Below, piece by piece: positions 26,918 to 36,050 of a stretch of DNA of 59,410 nucleotides. The notes beneath the pieces were generated by a model. The model did not search any database. It had not been told where the DNA came from and worked only from the letters and a program-made list of their open reading frames with translations. Numbering within the stretch: position 1 is the first letter of the stretch; every line of letters starts with the position of its first letter. This DNA comes from Halicephalobus mephisto. Taxonomy: Eukaryota > Nematoda > Chromadorea > Rhabditida > Panagrolaimidae. The stretch is taken from positions 1 to 59,410 of the forward strand of contig SWDT01000217.1 in assembly GCA_009193035.1 (NCBI GenBank). Direction: 5' to 3'. The position numbers and the translations under genes are program-made.

Positions 26918-27646
26918 ATCTGGAATAAGAAATTTCGACCCCAATGAAAAGTAGAATAATTAGTATTAGAAATTTATTTCTCAAATGGGTCACGACAACA
27001 ATGAGCAAAAAAGGTGGATATTTGCAAAAATAATTTTAAAATGAAAGAAAAAAGGGAAAACTGACCTAATTACAGTATAAAATTATAAAAATATTGAATA
27101 TTTTTTAAATTTTATTGTAAAAATTAAAAAATTTATTTAATGGATTCTTCGGTCAAGGATAATCTCAAAAATCGTAAGTACCTCTTGAAGAATTTTTCAA
27201 TTTATAGATTTATTTATAAAAAATGATCCAAACATCTAGTTTTAGATCACAAAAAACCACTTATTCTCTTTTTTGAATTAAAAAATATTAATCTTTAAAA
27301 TTCTAATAAACCATAATTGTCAATTTCGAATCAAATTTTAACTGATGCCAAAATCGAAGAAAATCCAAAATATATAATTTAAACTCGAAAATCGAGAAAA
27401 ATTCTAAATATATAATTTAAACTCAAAAACCGAAGAAAATTCTAAATATATTATTTAAATTCGAAAACCTCGAAAAATCAACAACTCTAAAACAATAAAA
27501 ACTTTAAAACTTGCATTTCTAAAGCACTCGAATTTCAGATAAAAGGTCAATAACCTTCCGAATATCTGTTCACCAACATTGATTAATTAATTAATTCAAG
27601 CTAGACTCTACAACTAAATATCTAAAAACATAAGAAACGTAACAAA
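26918..27646. other. Intergenic AT-rich spacer
   Basis: No gene seen. A unit of about 50 bases around TATATAATTTAAACTC, followed by GAAAATCGA-like sequence, repeats three times at 27,366-27,480. Confidence 0.5.
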
Positions 27647-29371
27647 TCAGTGCCTGCTGTCCTGTTCCGACTTGGCTCTCTCCAGTTCTGCCCTCACCAT
27701 CTCCTTGAATCGGGCTCCAATGTCGCTCTCTAGAGAACAAGTCTTCGGTTCCGGCGATTCTGCCACCAGCAGACTACACTTCTTGCTCCTTTGCTTGTTT
27801 CTCTTCAATTCACCGTTCGGATTCTGGAGGACATCTGGCGGGATGAAAGCAGGAGCTGATATCCAGAATTTCGGGACTCCGATTATCGGAGGTGTCAGGA
27901 ACTCCATCGGTGATTCTAGCTGTCTGGAATGGGCACTATGAGTTGAATCCGAACTCCGAGGAGGAGGAGAAGACGGAGGTTTCATCTCGATCGGGATCAA
28001 CTAAAAACCAGTAAAGAAAAGGAAAAAACGATCCTATCCAACCTCAAACCTGGGTCTGCTGCATTCTACCTCAGAAGACACGAGTCTCAGAACGGACTCC
28101 AACTCAAGCTTCTCCGTCTGCCCTCCGATGTGGCATCTGTGTCCTCGGTGCATGAACACCGGAGGCTGGTATCCCACTGCACGGAAACAGTAAGTGGTCG
28201 ACAGCACAATCACAAGGTCATCTGGCAGGATCTTCGACTATAATCATACTATTATAGACATCAAAAATGAATATTGCTACGAACTTCTCCCAACGCGAAT
28301 TTTCGGACTAAACTTACCTAAAATTTTACTTTTTTGCATCGATTGCTTCATAATCTTGCATTGTTTCGTAATAAACCATATATTGTAAAAATCATATATG
28401 AACTTTTCCCGAAATTGTCTCGATGGGAATTTCTAGAAGTTTTTAGCAACTAAAGTAGCCTACAATTCCGGTTTTGCGCGAGCATTATTATTTAATCAAT
28501 ATTTTCAAACTATATTCTACCTGAATAGATCTAGAAACTTCTGAAATGGGGTTATGCATGGTGCAAAAGGCTCTATCCAGCCTCGGATGTTAATAATTAT
28601 ATATGAAAATGCTAATGTCGAGGAAATTACAAAACTTAAATACCCTACCGAAAATAAGTTGTAAAATAATTAAAAATAAACTCCTCACCACTTCCCATGT
28701 GTTTAGATCCATCTTCTTGGCGGATTCGATGACGACAGCGGAGATGGCTCCGTCGACGTTTATTTCGAGGACCATTTCTGACTCCCTAAAGCAATGACAT
28801 GGGCCTTTCTCGTAACTCGGATCAGTGAAAATCTGGAATCTGGAGTCTTCGTAAATTATGTCTATTAAAGAGTTGGCCAAAGTGACAGCGAAATCGTCAA
28901 CTTCGTGGTCCTGGACGGTGCATTCGTAGTAGAAGAAGCTGGCCAGGTACTCCACGGCCACCCTCACTGATTCGAAGCGGTTTGAACATTCCTAAAATAA
29001 AATTCATATAAAATTTTCACATAAAAACTTACATTTTGGATAATTCTTCCTAATTTTGACTGAGATAAAGCCATGTCTTTTTTAAAACGTTGATTTTTTT
29101 GTTTAATTTCTTTTTTTAACGACTTCGGATCAGGCAACTCCTTGATGATCTTCCCTCTCTTGACCGCGGGTCTGGTTATCTTCTTGGATAGGTTCTTTTC
29201 GACCTTCTTCAACAACTTCAAAAGACCATGGACTCGGTATTCTGAATAGAAAGAAATTTGGGAAGTGAATACTTGACTGAATCTGTGGTCCTTCCGTCGA
29301 GGATGAGAAATCAGAATAAGGAGAAGAGTATTCACCGGCAGATAGTTCAGAAACCAGCAGGCAACTGACAT
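27647..29371 (-). CDS. Uncharacterised secreted protein
   Basis: Four minus-strand exons: 29033-29371, 28689-28991, about 28043-28165 and 27647-28000. The protein begins with a hydrophobic leader (MSVACWFLNYLPVNTLLLIL), then a very basic region (KKITRPAVKRGKIIKELPDP). Exon 2 carries a Cys-bearing domain (ECSNRFESVRVAVEYLASFF, later KGPCHCFRESEMVLEINVDG). Exon 3 holds HRGHRCHIGGQTEK and exon 4 a Ser/Pro-rich tail ending SEQDSRH. Exon 1-2 splicing is firm (GTAAGT...TTTTAG, phase 0). The exon 2-3 junction is uncertain: the better acceptor (GTGCAG at 28,177) breaks phase with the GTG|GTGAGG donor, whereas a weaker one at 28,166 keeps it. The exon 3-4 junction needs a GAG|GTTGGA donor. No family is recognised. 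Confidence 0.6.
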
Positions 29372-29860
29372 CGATGAAGGAAAAGAAAAAAATACTTAAA
29401 ACAAGGTTCCTGATTTCCGACGCGCAAAAATATCGCGGAAATTCAAATTTTTCACGTTTTCAATTTTATTTTTAAAGTTTTATTTCTTATTTATTTCCAC
29501 TTTTTTGCATTGTATTTTTATTTAGTTTCGTTAGATTAGCATTATACTGTAAGATATGATGGAAGTTCATATATGAATTTTATGTTTTTACGTGTGTTTT
29601 ACAAGTATTGTAATTAGAAAGCGAATTGCACTTTTTGAAATTTTTAAATTCCCGCGCAGACGACAAAAAAGTAGAAAAAACGGTAATTCTGGCAATTTAG
29701 TCCCCAAATCGACTCGCGCTTTTTCGGTCGCGTTCTTTTACCTAATTTCTGGTTTTTTCTAAAAAAATTGAAAACTTCACGTTGAGATGACTTCGCGAAA
29801 TTTTTTATTTTGCAATTTTTATAATAATGTGGTATTTTCGAAGTTTTAAAATCCCCGCAC
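29372..29860. other. Promoter-side flank and outer direct repeat
   Basis: Begins with the 5' flank of the minus-strand secreted-protein gene. Bases about 29,660-29,810 (AATCGACTCG, GGTTTTTTCTAAAAA, then a TTCACGTTGAGATGACTTC phrase) are related in direct orientation to about 33,180-33,320 on the far side of the protease/polymerase unit. Confidence 0.45.
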
Positions 29861-30095
29861 AGATGGCAGTAGTATATATATGGTGTTTCTAGGATATCCA
29901 CGTACCCACAAACCTCCCAACTCAATTTTCACCCCTTTTTTAGCCATTTTGATCTTAAAATACGCAAAAAAGCCTCGAAAATGATATAAAATAGTCATTT
30001 TTGATAGCAACCCATACGCCAAATTCCTAGGACACCTAAAACCCATTTTTGGCTTTAAGCCTTTAAATTTGAAGCGATTTTTGTGAACTTTAATG
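29860..30095 (+). repeat. Left inverted-repeat arm
   Basis: Inverse of the right arm as described for the unit. The innermost matched phrase is TTTTTGGCTTTAAGCCTTTA followed by AATTTGAAGCGATTTT; on the right it appears as the inverse with two or three changes. Confidence 0.7.
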
Positions 30096-30673
30096 CTTAC
30101 AGGTTTTCTATTTGTACATAAAAATGATCACCTCCGATCCAGAAAAACCCTGGCTCATCCAATGAATTGAGAGACGTGTCAATTGTTTTTGTGTACCTTT
30201 CAACTCTTAGACAGATTCAAAGCAGCACGCTTTTGTCTTGTTTTGGCGTTGTGCAACAAATATTTGTCCGCCAATGTAGCATACTGTTTTGCGTTTTGCT
30301 GTGTTTATACCCATCCTTTTCTGCTTTCATTGCAATTTGTTAATACGCAATTGGTATTTTAAGGGATAAGCGTTTTTGGGGAATAAATTGAGCTTGAACA
30401 AACCTCCCAAGTTTCATCAGTCTGTTTTGATTTTTGCATGTGAACTGAGAAGTTTTTCTTTGTTTTGGGGAGTTTTGAACGAAACTGATAGACACGAGGT
30501 TGTTACTGATACAAAGCAAACGGAGGGTCCACGGGGCGCAACTTTTGCTAGTGCCAAAATAAAAATAATTCAATCCTTATTCTTTCGCAATTTTCTCATT
30601 TCTTCAGTCTTCTACAGCGTTTTCTTTAGCTTTTTATAATTTACATTAATTCTAATGCTTGTTTAGGTTGACA
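30096..30673. other. 5' region of the protease gene
   Basis: Balanced-composition sequence without a convincing coding exon; one 87-codon plus-strand frame (30,376-30,639) lacks splice support. It probably carries the promoter. An acceptor-like CTTGTTTAG ends at 30,666, seven bases before the protease ATG, and is a likely spliced-leader site. Confidence 0.45.
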
Positions 30674-31477
30674 ATGCTCAAAGCGACCACAGAAAAGCTT
30701 GAAGAATCGCTTTTCACGACTTCTAAGCCGGACGAAAAGTCACATCGATGCGTTATGGTTTTCGACAGCAAGCACGCAATTACTTATCAACATGGCTCTC
30801 ATTCATCGCTCAAGGAAGGTCAGAAGATCACTTTGTACAATGTCATGACTTCGGAATTGGAGATTGAGGTTTGTTTTGAACTTTAATAATATCAAGCTTT
30901 TAATTTATTTGAACTAACTGTTAATTTGAATTCTTTAGGTTACTGTGAGCGTCGTTTCCGAGAAGCACGATTTTGTCATTTTCAAATTGGTTAATAGTGA
31001 GTTCCCGAACTATCCAGCTGGATTTGATTCTATGTATCGTGGTCAGAACTATCTCCAATTGGGAGTCGATCAAAAGCGAGAGCCTGTTTGGAAAGACGGA
31101 ACCGTTTCGAAAAGACGTGGTATGTTTAGCATTTTGATTTTGCAGATATTAATTGATTGATTTAGTTGGATACTACCTCGGCACTTCGCATGGAGAATAT
31201 GGCGATTCGGGCTCCAGCATCTTCAATTATGATGGTCGCTTTATTGGAATTTTTGCCGCGAAAAAGCACTTTGCCTTCTCTGATCTTCAAATCTCGGGTC
31301 CGACAATTGATTTAGGAGAATTGGCTGATCACCACCCAGAGACGAAAATCATCAGTGCGGTAGTTATTTATGCTTATTTGGATATCGACGATCCAGATGT
31401 ATGTTGATTTATTTTGAAAATTACTTTAATTTTTATTATTTTAGTTTCCGCTTTTTAAAGAGAAGCACGTGGCCTAA
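30674..31477 (+). CDS. Trypsin-like serine protease, wosp-type
   Basis: Four exons in phase (30674-30868, 30939-31119, 31166-31398, 31445-31477) give 213 residues without signal peptide or membrane segment. A chymotrypsin-fold protease is shown by the likely triad: His 40 in AITYQHGSHSS, Asp 76 in EKHDFVIFKL, and Ser 140 in YGDSGSSIFN with the FIGIFAAK strand after it. All three residues are present and the frame is open, so the gene may be functional. Nematode-specific proteases of this kind have been reported as cargo of Maverick elements that move between worm species (the 'wosp' genes, from memory). The position 95 bases upstream of a Maverick polymerase fragment, inside inverted repeats, supports that link. 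Coding composition is far more balanced than the AT-rich polymerase fragment, so the two have different histories. Confidence 0.8.
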
Positions 31478-31571
31478 ACGGAGTGAATTATTCCATCAAA
31501 CTTGAATGATCTCTTGAGATGTGTATTAATCTGTTAAAAAACTAAAAAAATACATTAAAAATTTAAATAAA

Positions 31572-32661
31572 ATGAAAAAAGGATGTATTTTAGAAGTTGA
31601 TTTGGAGTACGCAAAAGAATTGCATGATAAATATAACGATTTTCCGTTCTGTCCACAAAATACAAAAGTGAATCAACAAAAGGTTTCAAAACTAATGAAT
31701 ACTTTGTTTGATAATGAGAAGTATGTAATCCACTATAAAAACTTGATTGAAGCGTTAGATCATGGGCTAAAATTAAAGAAAATACATAGAATCCTGACTT
31801 TTAAAGAGAGTAATTGGATGGAAAAGTACATAATGCTTAATACAAATTTGAGAAAACAAGCTAAGAATGACTTTGAGAAAGACTTCTTTAAATTGATAAA
31901 TAATGCCGTATTTGGAAAAACGATGGAAAACATATAATAGAGTAGACATTCGATTAGTAACTGATAAAAATAAAGCTCTAAAATTGATAAGAAAACCAAA
32001 CTTTAAGAAAAGTATCATAATTAATAAAAACTTGTTAAGTATTGAAATGGAGAAAACAAGTTTAGAATTTAATAAACTAATTTATGTGGGATTCAGTATT
32101 TTGGATCTAAGTAAATACCTAATGTATGAGTTTCATTATGATGTTATCTTAAAGAAGTATGGAAACAAAATAAGATTATGCTATCAAGATACTGATAGTT
32201 TGATTTATGAAATTGAAACTGAGGATATTTATGAAGATATGAAATTAATGAAAGAACATTTCGACTTCAGTGATTATCCAAAAGATCATTCACTTTATGA
32301 TGAAAGAAATAAAAAAGTAATTGGGAAGTTTAAAGATGAATTAAATAGAAAATTTATGGAAGAAGAAGTATTTTTAAAACCAAAACAATATGCATTCAAA
32401 GTTGATAATGAAAAAAAGAAAAAATCGAAATGAATTAAAAAGAATGTAACCAAAACTTTAAAGTTAGAAGATTATAAAGATTGTTTACTTGAAAATAAAG
32501 TTTCTAGAAAAGAACAATATATGATTCAAGCCAAAAAACATGAAATTTATATTATTAAACAAAACAAAGTTGCGCTGAATGAAGATGATAAAGAAGAATT
32601 TAAAAGATATATTTTAGAGAATAAAATTGATACATTAGTTCATGGTCATTATAAAATTTAA
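31572..32661 (+). pseudogene. Polinton/Maverick protein-primed DNA polymerase B, palm fragment
   Basis: Only the palm-to-C-terminal part of a family B, protein-primed polymerase remains. Palm motif A is seen in LEVDLEYAKELHD near 31,585-31,625, the motif B region in LINNAVFGKTMEN near 31,890-31,930, and motif C as YQDTDS near 32,180-32,200; the tail follows to a stop at 32,659-32,661. The exonuclease and terminal-protein-binding regions are missing. It is broken by a frame change between about 31,925 and 31,945 and by an in-frame TGA at 32,431, so no active enzyme is made. Very A-rich codon use contrasts with the adjoining protease gene and matches virus-like Maverick genes. Polintons are self-synthesising, virus-related elements; this is a decayed copy. 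Confidence 0.85.
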
Positions 32662-32829
32662 AACTTAACTAGGTAATACAAATTTGTTATTTGTATAATT
32701 TATATTTATTTTTTATTAATGCTATTATTTACTAATAAGCAGTTAATCATTAATTCGTAAAATAAAACAAAAAATCCATTTATACAAATATAAAATCTGC
32801 AAACGTCCCAGTCTGCAAAAATCATAAAA

Positions 32830-33192
32830 TCGTTTCAAATTTAAAGATTTAAAGCCAAAAATGAATTTTGAGTGTCCAGGGGTTTTCTGGCTTGGGTATA
32901 GTGTTTTTAATATAAAAATTGATGATTTCTACTTGAAATTATAGTTGGTTTAATGCATAGTTGACTGTAAATTTGTCTGAAAATGAGCTTTTTTTGCACT
33001 TTTAAATGGAATGGATGTCCTCGGAATTTGGCGTATGAGTTACTATCAAAAAAGACTATTTTATATCATTTTCGAGGCTTTTTTCATATTTTATGGTCAA
33101 AAATGGCTAAAAAGGGGAGAAAATTGAGTTGGGAGGTTTGTGGGCACGTGGATGTCCTAGAAACGCCATATATACTACTATGGCAAAAAAGT
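32830..33192 (-). repeat. Right inverted-repeat arm
   Basis: Reverse-complement partner of 29,860-30,095, interrupted by about 120 unmatched bases around 32,880-33,000. A plus-strand frame here spells the same peptide phrase that the left arm spells on its minus strand, which is a by-product of the inverted copy and not a gene. Confidence 0.7.
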
Positions 33193-33447
33193 ATAAAAAT
33201 GGCAATCTCTAAAATCGACTCGTTCTATTTTAATTTTTCACTTCATTTGGATTTTCTAAAAATCCTAAAATTCGTGTCGAGACCGTTTCATGGAAATTTT
33301 CTTATTTTCACAGCGATTAAATATGTGATTTTCGATTTTTATTCTTTATTGGACCGAAAAAGTGAACTTCAAAACCGCGTTTCCGGTGAAATCCACTTTT
33401 TCAGAGATACTGCTAACCAAATCCACAACAATTTCCATAAAATAGGA
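33193..33447. other. Spacer between the unit and the ShKT gene
   Basis: Includes the outer direct repeat partner of 29,660-29,810 and the phrase TCGTGTCGAGACCG of a dispersed intronic repeat. No gene seen. Confidence 0.45.
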
Positions 33448-35042
33448 TTACGGTAGAACTTTGTTCAAATTTTCAACGTAGAGTCTTCTTCGGAGTTTTT
33501 CTTTCCAATGATCCGTTTTGTACTTGCAAGCGTCCAAAGCAGATCGCAGATTGTAACTTACTTTTTCAAAGTCGCAAAATCCGCAAGATTTTCTGCAAGA
33601 TCTGAAGGCGATGTGGGGGTTTTGTCCGTCACAACTCCAATGTTTCATCGACCAAACATCAGTGGAGTTGACGTACCTACAGTAAGTCAGGGTTACTGGG
33701 TGTGATAAAAGTGGACTTTACCTCCCACAGAATTCGGACCCGTACCGATCGAAACATGATTCTGAAACCAAGGTTTCTGCCACAGCGTCATACGGAGCTG
33801 AACCTTCGTATTTGTTGCAAGATGTGCAACATTGTAGAAGTCTAGAAAATTTCACTTTTTAAGGGAAAATTTGACTTTTTAAAATAAAATTACTACTATT
33901 ACGAAAGTTGGAATTCTGTCAAAGCTTTCGGAATCTAAATGAAGGTTTTGAAGTCTTAGAATCTCATGTAAATCTTCGAAACATTATAGAACTACGTTGG
34001 AATTACCAGAACTAACTTCTGAATCTAAGACTTCTGGAAGTTAGTGATGAGACGATTTCGCAATGATATCTATTTCTGAATTTAATTAAATATCGATTAA
34101 AAATATATATTATTGCGAAACTGTCTCATCACGAATTTCCAGAAGTCTTGAATTTAGAAGTTGGTTCTGGAAATTCCAACGTAGTTTTATAATGTTCCGA
34201 AAATTTCCATAAGATTCTAAGACTTCAGAACCTTCATTCAGATTCCGAAAGCTTTGATGGCATTCTAATTTGATAAATATAAAAATGGAAAATAATTATT
34301 GTTACAAAAAATTTTTAAATTCGAAAATTTTTATTTTTTAATGATTCTGGAATTTCAGAATTTCAAGAAATTCTGTTTTGTGCAATTTTGATTTACTAAA
34401 TTTGAAAGTTAAAAATGAACATAATTATGCAGTCTTATCGACACGAATTTCCGGAATTTTTATTTTTTAATGATTCTGGAATTTCAGAATTTTGTATTTT
34501 GAAAATTTCTAAAGTTTTGTGGAATTAAAAAAAATTTTTCTTACCTAAATTCCGCGTCTTTGTTGCATCTTTTAGAAAACTGTTGTTCGTTTAGCCTTAG
34601 CAGCCTCTGGCAGATTATCGTACCCAACATATCTTTGCAACACGGGGGTTTCGTTGTTTTGTTTAATTTTCCTAAAAAAAATATTTATTTTAATTTAAAT
34701 TTCAAACTTTTCCTAAAAAATACTTATTTTAATTTAAATTTTAAAATTTTTCTAAAAAATACTTATTTTAATTCAAATTTTAAAATTTTCCTAAAAAAAT
34801 ATTTATTTTAATTTAAATTTTAAAATTTTCCTAAAAAATACTTATTTTAATTCAAATTTTAAAATTTTCCTAAAAAAATATTTATTTTAATTTAAATTTC
34901 AAACTTTTCCTAAAAAATACTTATTTTAATTTAAATTTTAAAATTTACCTTTGACTGGGGTTACTGTAGTGGTGGTTAAAGTTGGAACAATTTCCAAACT
35001 TATTCCAAAAATGAAAAATAATAAAAAAAATTTATTAATCAT
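33448..35042 (-). CDS. Secreted ShKT-domain protein
   Basis: Four minus-strand exons in consistent phase (34949-35042, 34545-34671, 33722-33841, 33448-33676) encode 189 residues. Exon 1 is a signal peptide (MINKFFLLFFIFGISLEIVP) and a short Thr-rich stretch. Exon 2 contains CCKDMLGTIICQRL and RCNKDAEFR; exon 3 begins LLQCCTSCNKYEG. The C-terminal part (SESCFDRYGSEFC, later SCRKSCGFC) has the spacing and CxxSCGFC end of an ShKT domain, a fold found in sea-anemone potassium-channel toxins and in hundreds of nematode secreted or cuticle proteins. In worms most are not known toxins. A GTAAGT inside exon 4 (33,561) could be a donor, but the frame stays open to the TAA, so I kept it as exon. Confidence 0.8.
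33905..34270. mobile_element. Foldback/MITE element in ShKT intron 2
   Basis: Two arms of about 165 bases are inverse copies around a centre near 34,085. Matched phrases include TCAAAGCTTTCGGAATCT at 33,918 with AGATTCCGAAAGCTTTGA at 34,238, and ACGTTGGAATTACCAGAAC with its inverse near 34,165. The centre is an AT-rich loop. No coding capacity. Confidence 0.7.
34670..34950. repeat. AT minisatellite in ShKT intron 1
   Basis: About six units of 45-52 bases around CCTAAAAAATACTTATTTTA then ATTYAAATTTTAAAATTTT. It fills the intron between exons 1 and 2 almost completely. Confidence 0.75.
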
Positions 35043-35879
35043 TTTTGAACAGAATTCTGAATTTTCGAAAATGAAAAATGAGTCAAAAACTAATCATGAA
35101 TTTTTTTAATCGAGGCCAGTTAATCTGTTTTCTCGCACTTGAAAGAAGACTTATCGGGTCTCAATTTCAATAAAATCCGAAAACGAACAAAAGCGGATCG
35201 CTGTCAATCGGACCAAAATTGGAAGCGTCATTTTGTTTCATTAAAGATAAATTTAGATCGAAAAATAATTACGAAATAATGCGTGGCTTCTTTACAAAAT
35301 AAAAATTTTTTGAAATTAAAAAAAAAAAAACAAAAAATACAGTAATTAATTTTTTTATATTTCTAAATTTTTTAAAATTTTTATGAAAATATTTTTTTAG
35401 AATTAAAAATTAAAAAAAACAAAAAATACAATAATTTACTTTTTTTATATTTCTAAATAATTATACTTCGAAATTTTTAAAAATTTTTATGAAAATATTT
35501 TTTTAGAATTAAAAATTTTAAAAAAATACAGTAATTAATTTTTTTATATTTCTAAATAATTATATTTTGAAATTTTTATGGAATTACTTTTTTTGCAATT
35601 TTTAAATTTCTATTCAGATAAAAATTAAAAAATACAGTAAATTCGACAACTTACTACAGTAACCAGGATTTTTCACAAAATTATGGAAATTCGTGTCGAA
35701 ACAATTTTGCAAATTTTAATTTTTCATAAAAATATGATTTTCTGTAATTTTTTATTTTTTTTTGAAAATTCATTTTTTTTATTTTCTTTTATTTTTTAAA
35801 ATTTTATTTTATTTTTTAAGAAATTGATTTTTGATTTTTTTGAAAATTGTTTTAGTTTGGTTTATTTTTTTTGAACAAG
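35043..35879. other. Divergent intergenic region
   Basis: Bases 35,100-35,290 have balanced composition and probably hold the promoter of the ShKT gene. 35,310-35,640 is an AT minisatellite around TTTTTTATATTTCTAAATAA. A TTTTAG at 35,849-35,854 is a possible spliced-leader acceptor for the peptide gene downstream. Confidence 0.45.
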
Positions 35880-36050
35880 ATGTCGAGTTTCTTGAACGGC
35901 ATGATTCTTCTTTTCTCTGTGATCCTAATCTCTTCTGTGATGAGTGACATTACTATGGACACTGCCACTGGCAATATTGGTACTGGAGAGCCTATTTCTG
36001 ATGCCACTTCTCCTCCGATGGCCTTGCTGACGATTCTTCGGTCTTCGTGA
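35880..36050 (+). CDS. Small secreted peptide, 56 residues
   Basis: A single-exon frame begins MSSFLNGMILLFSVILISSV, a clear signal peptide, with cleavage likely after VMS or nearby. The mature part is short, acidic and Thr/Gly/Ser-rich (DITMDTATGNIGTGEPISD) and ends LLTILRSS. It has no cysteine, so it is not a disulfide-rich toxin or defensin. The block stands out from very AT-rich flanks on both sides. No family is recognised; a secreted peptide of unknown role is the most that can be said. An antisense frame across the same bases is less plausible because it has no leader. Confidence 0.55.
   Translation: MSSFLNGMILLFSVILISSVMSDITMDTATGNIGTGEPISDATSPPMALLTILRSS

Larger units (their letters stand above)
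29860..33192. mobile_element. Inverted-repeat unit carrying a protease gene and a polymerase fragment
   Basis: Left arm about 29,860-30,095 and right arm about 32,830-33,192 are inverted copies: GGTGTTTCTAGGATATCCAC, then CCTCCCAACTCAATTTTC, then GCCTCGAAAATGATATAAAA, then CATACGCCAAATTCC on the left all recur in reverse complement on the right with a few changes. The right arm carries about 120 extra bases near 32,880-33,000. Between them are an intact-looking trypsin-like protease gene and a palm-domain fragment of a Polinton/Maverick polymerase. Integrase, capsid, ATPase and cysteine protease genes of complete Mavericks are absent, so this is a remnant or a derived cargo unit. No clear target duplication at the arm ends was found. 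Confidence 0.6.

Noticed and set aside
30376..30639. Possible upstream exon of the protease gene
   Set aside because: No donor or phase match, and a spliced-leader-like acceptor directly precedes the ATG at 30,674.
32983..33456. Plus-strand open frame of 157 codons after the polymerase fragment
   Set aside because: Its first half is the translated inverted-repeat arm, mirrored by a frame in the left arm, and the rest lies in low-complexity spacer.
34670..34950. Regularly spaced repeats resembling a CRISPR array
   Set aside because: Units are contiguous AT minisatellite copies without unique spacers, lie in an intron of a nematode gene, and there are no cas genes.
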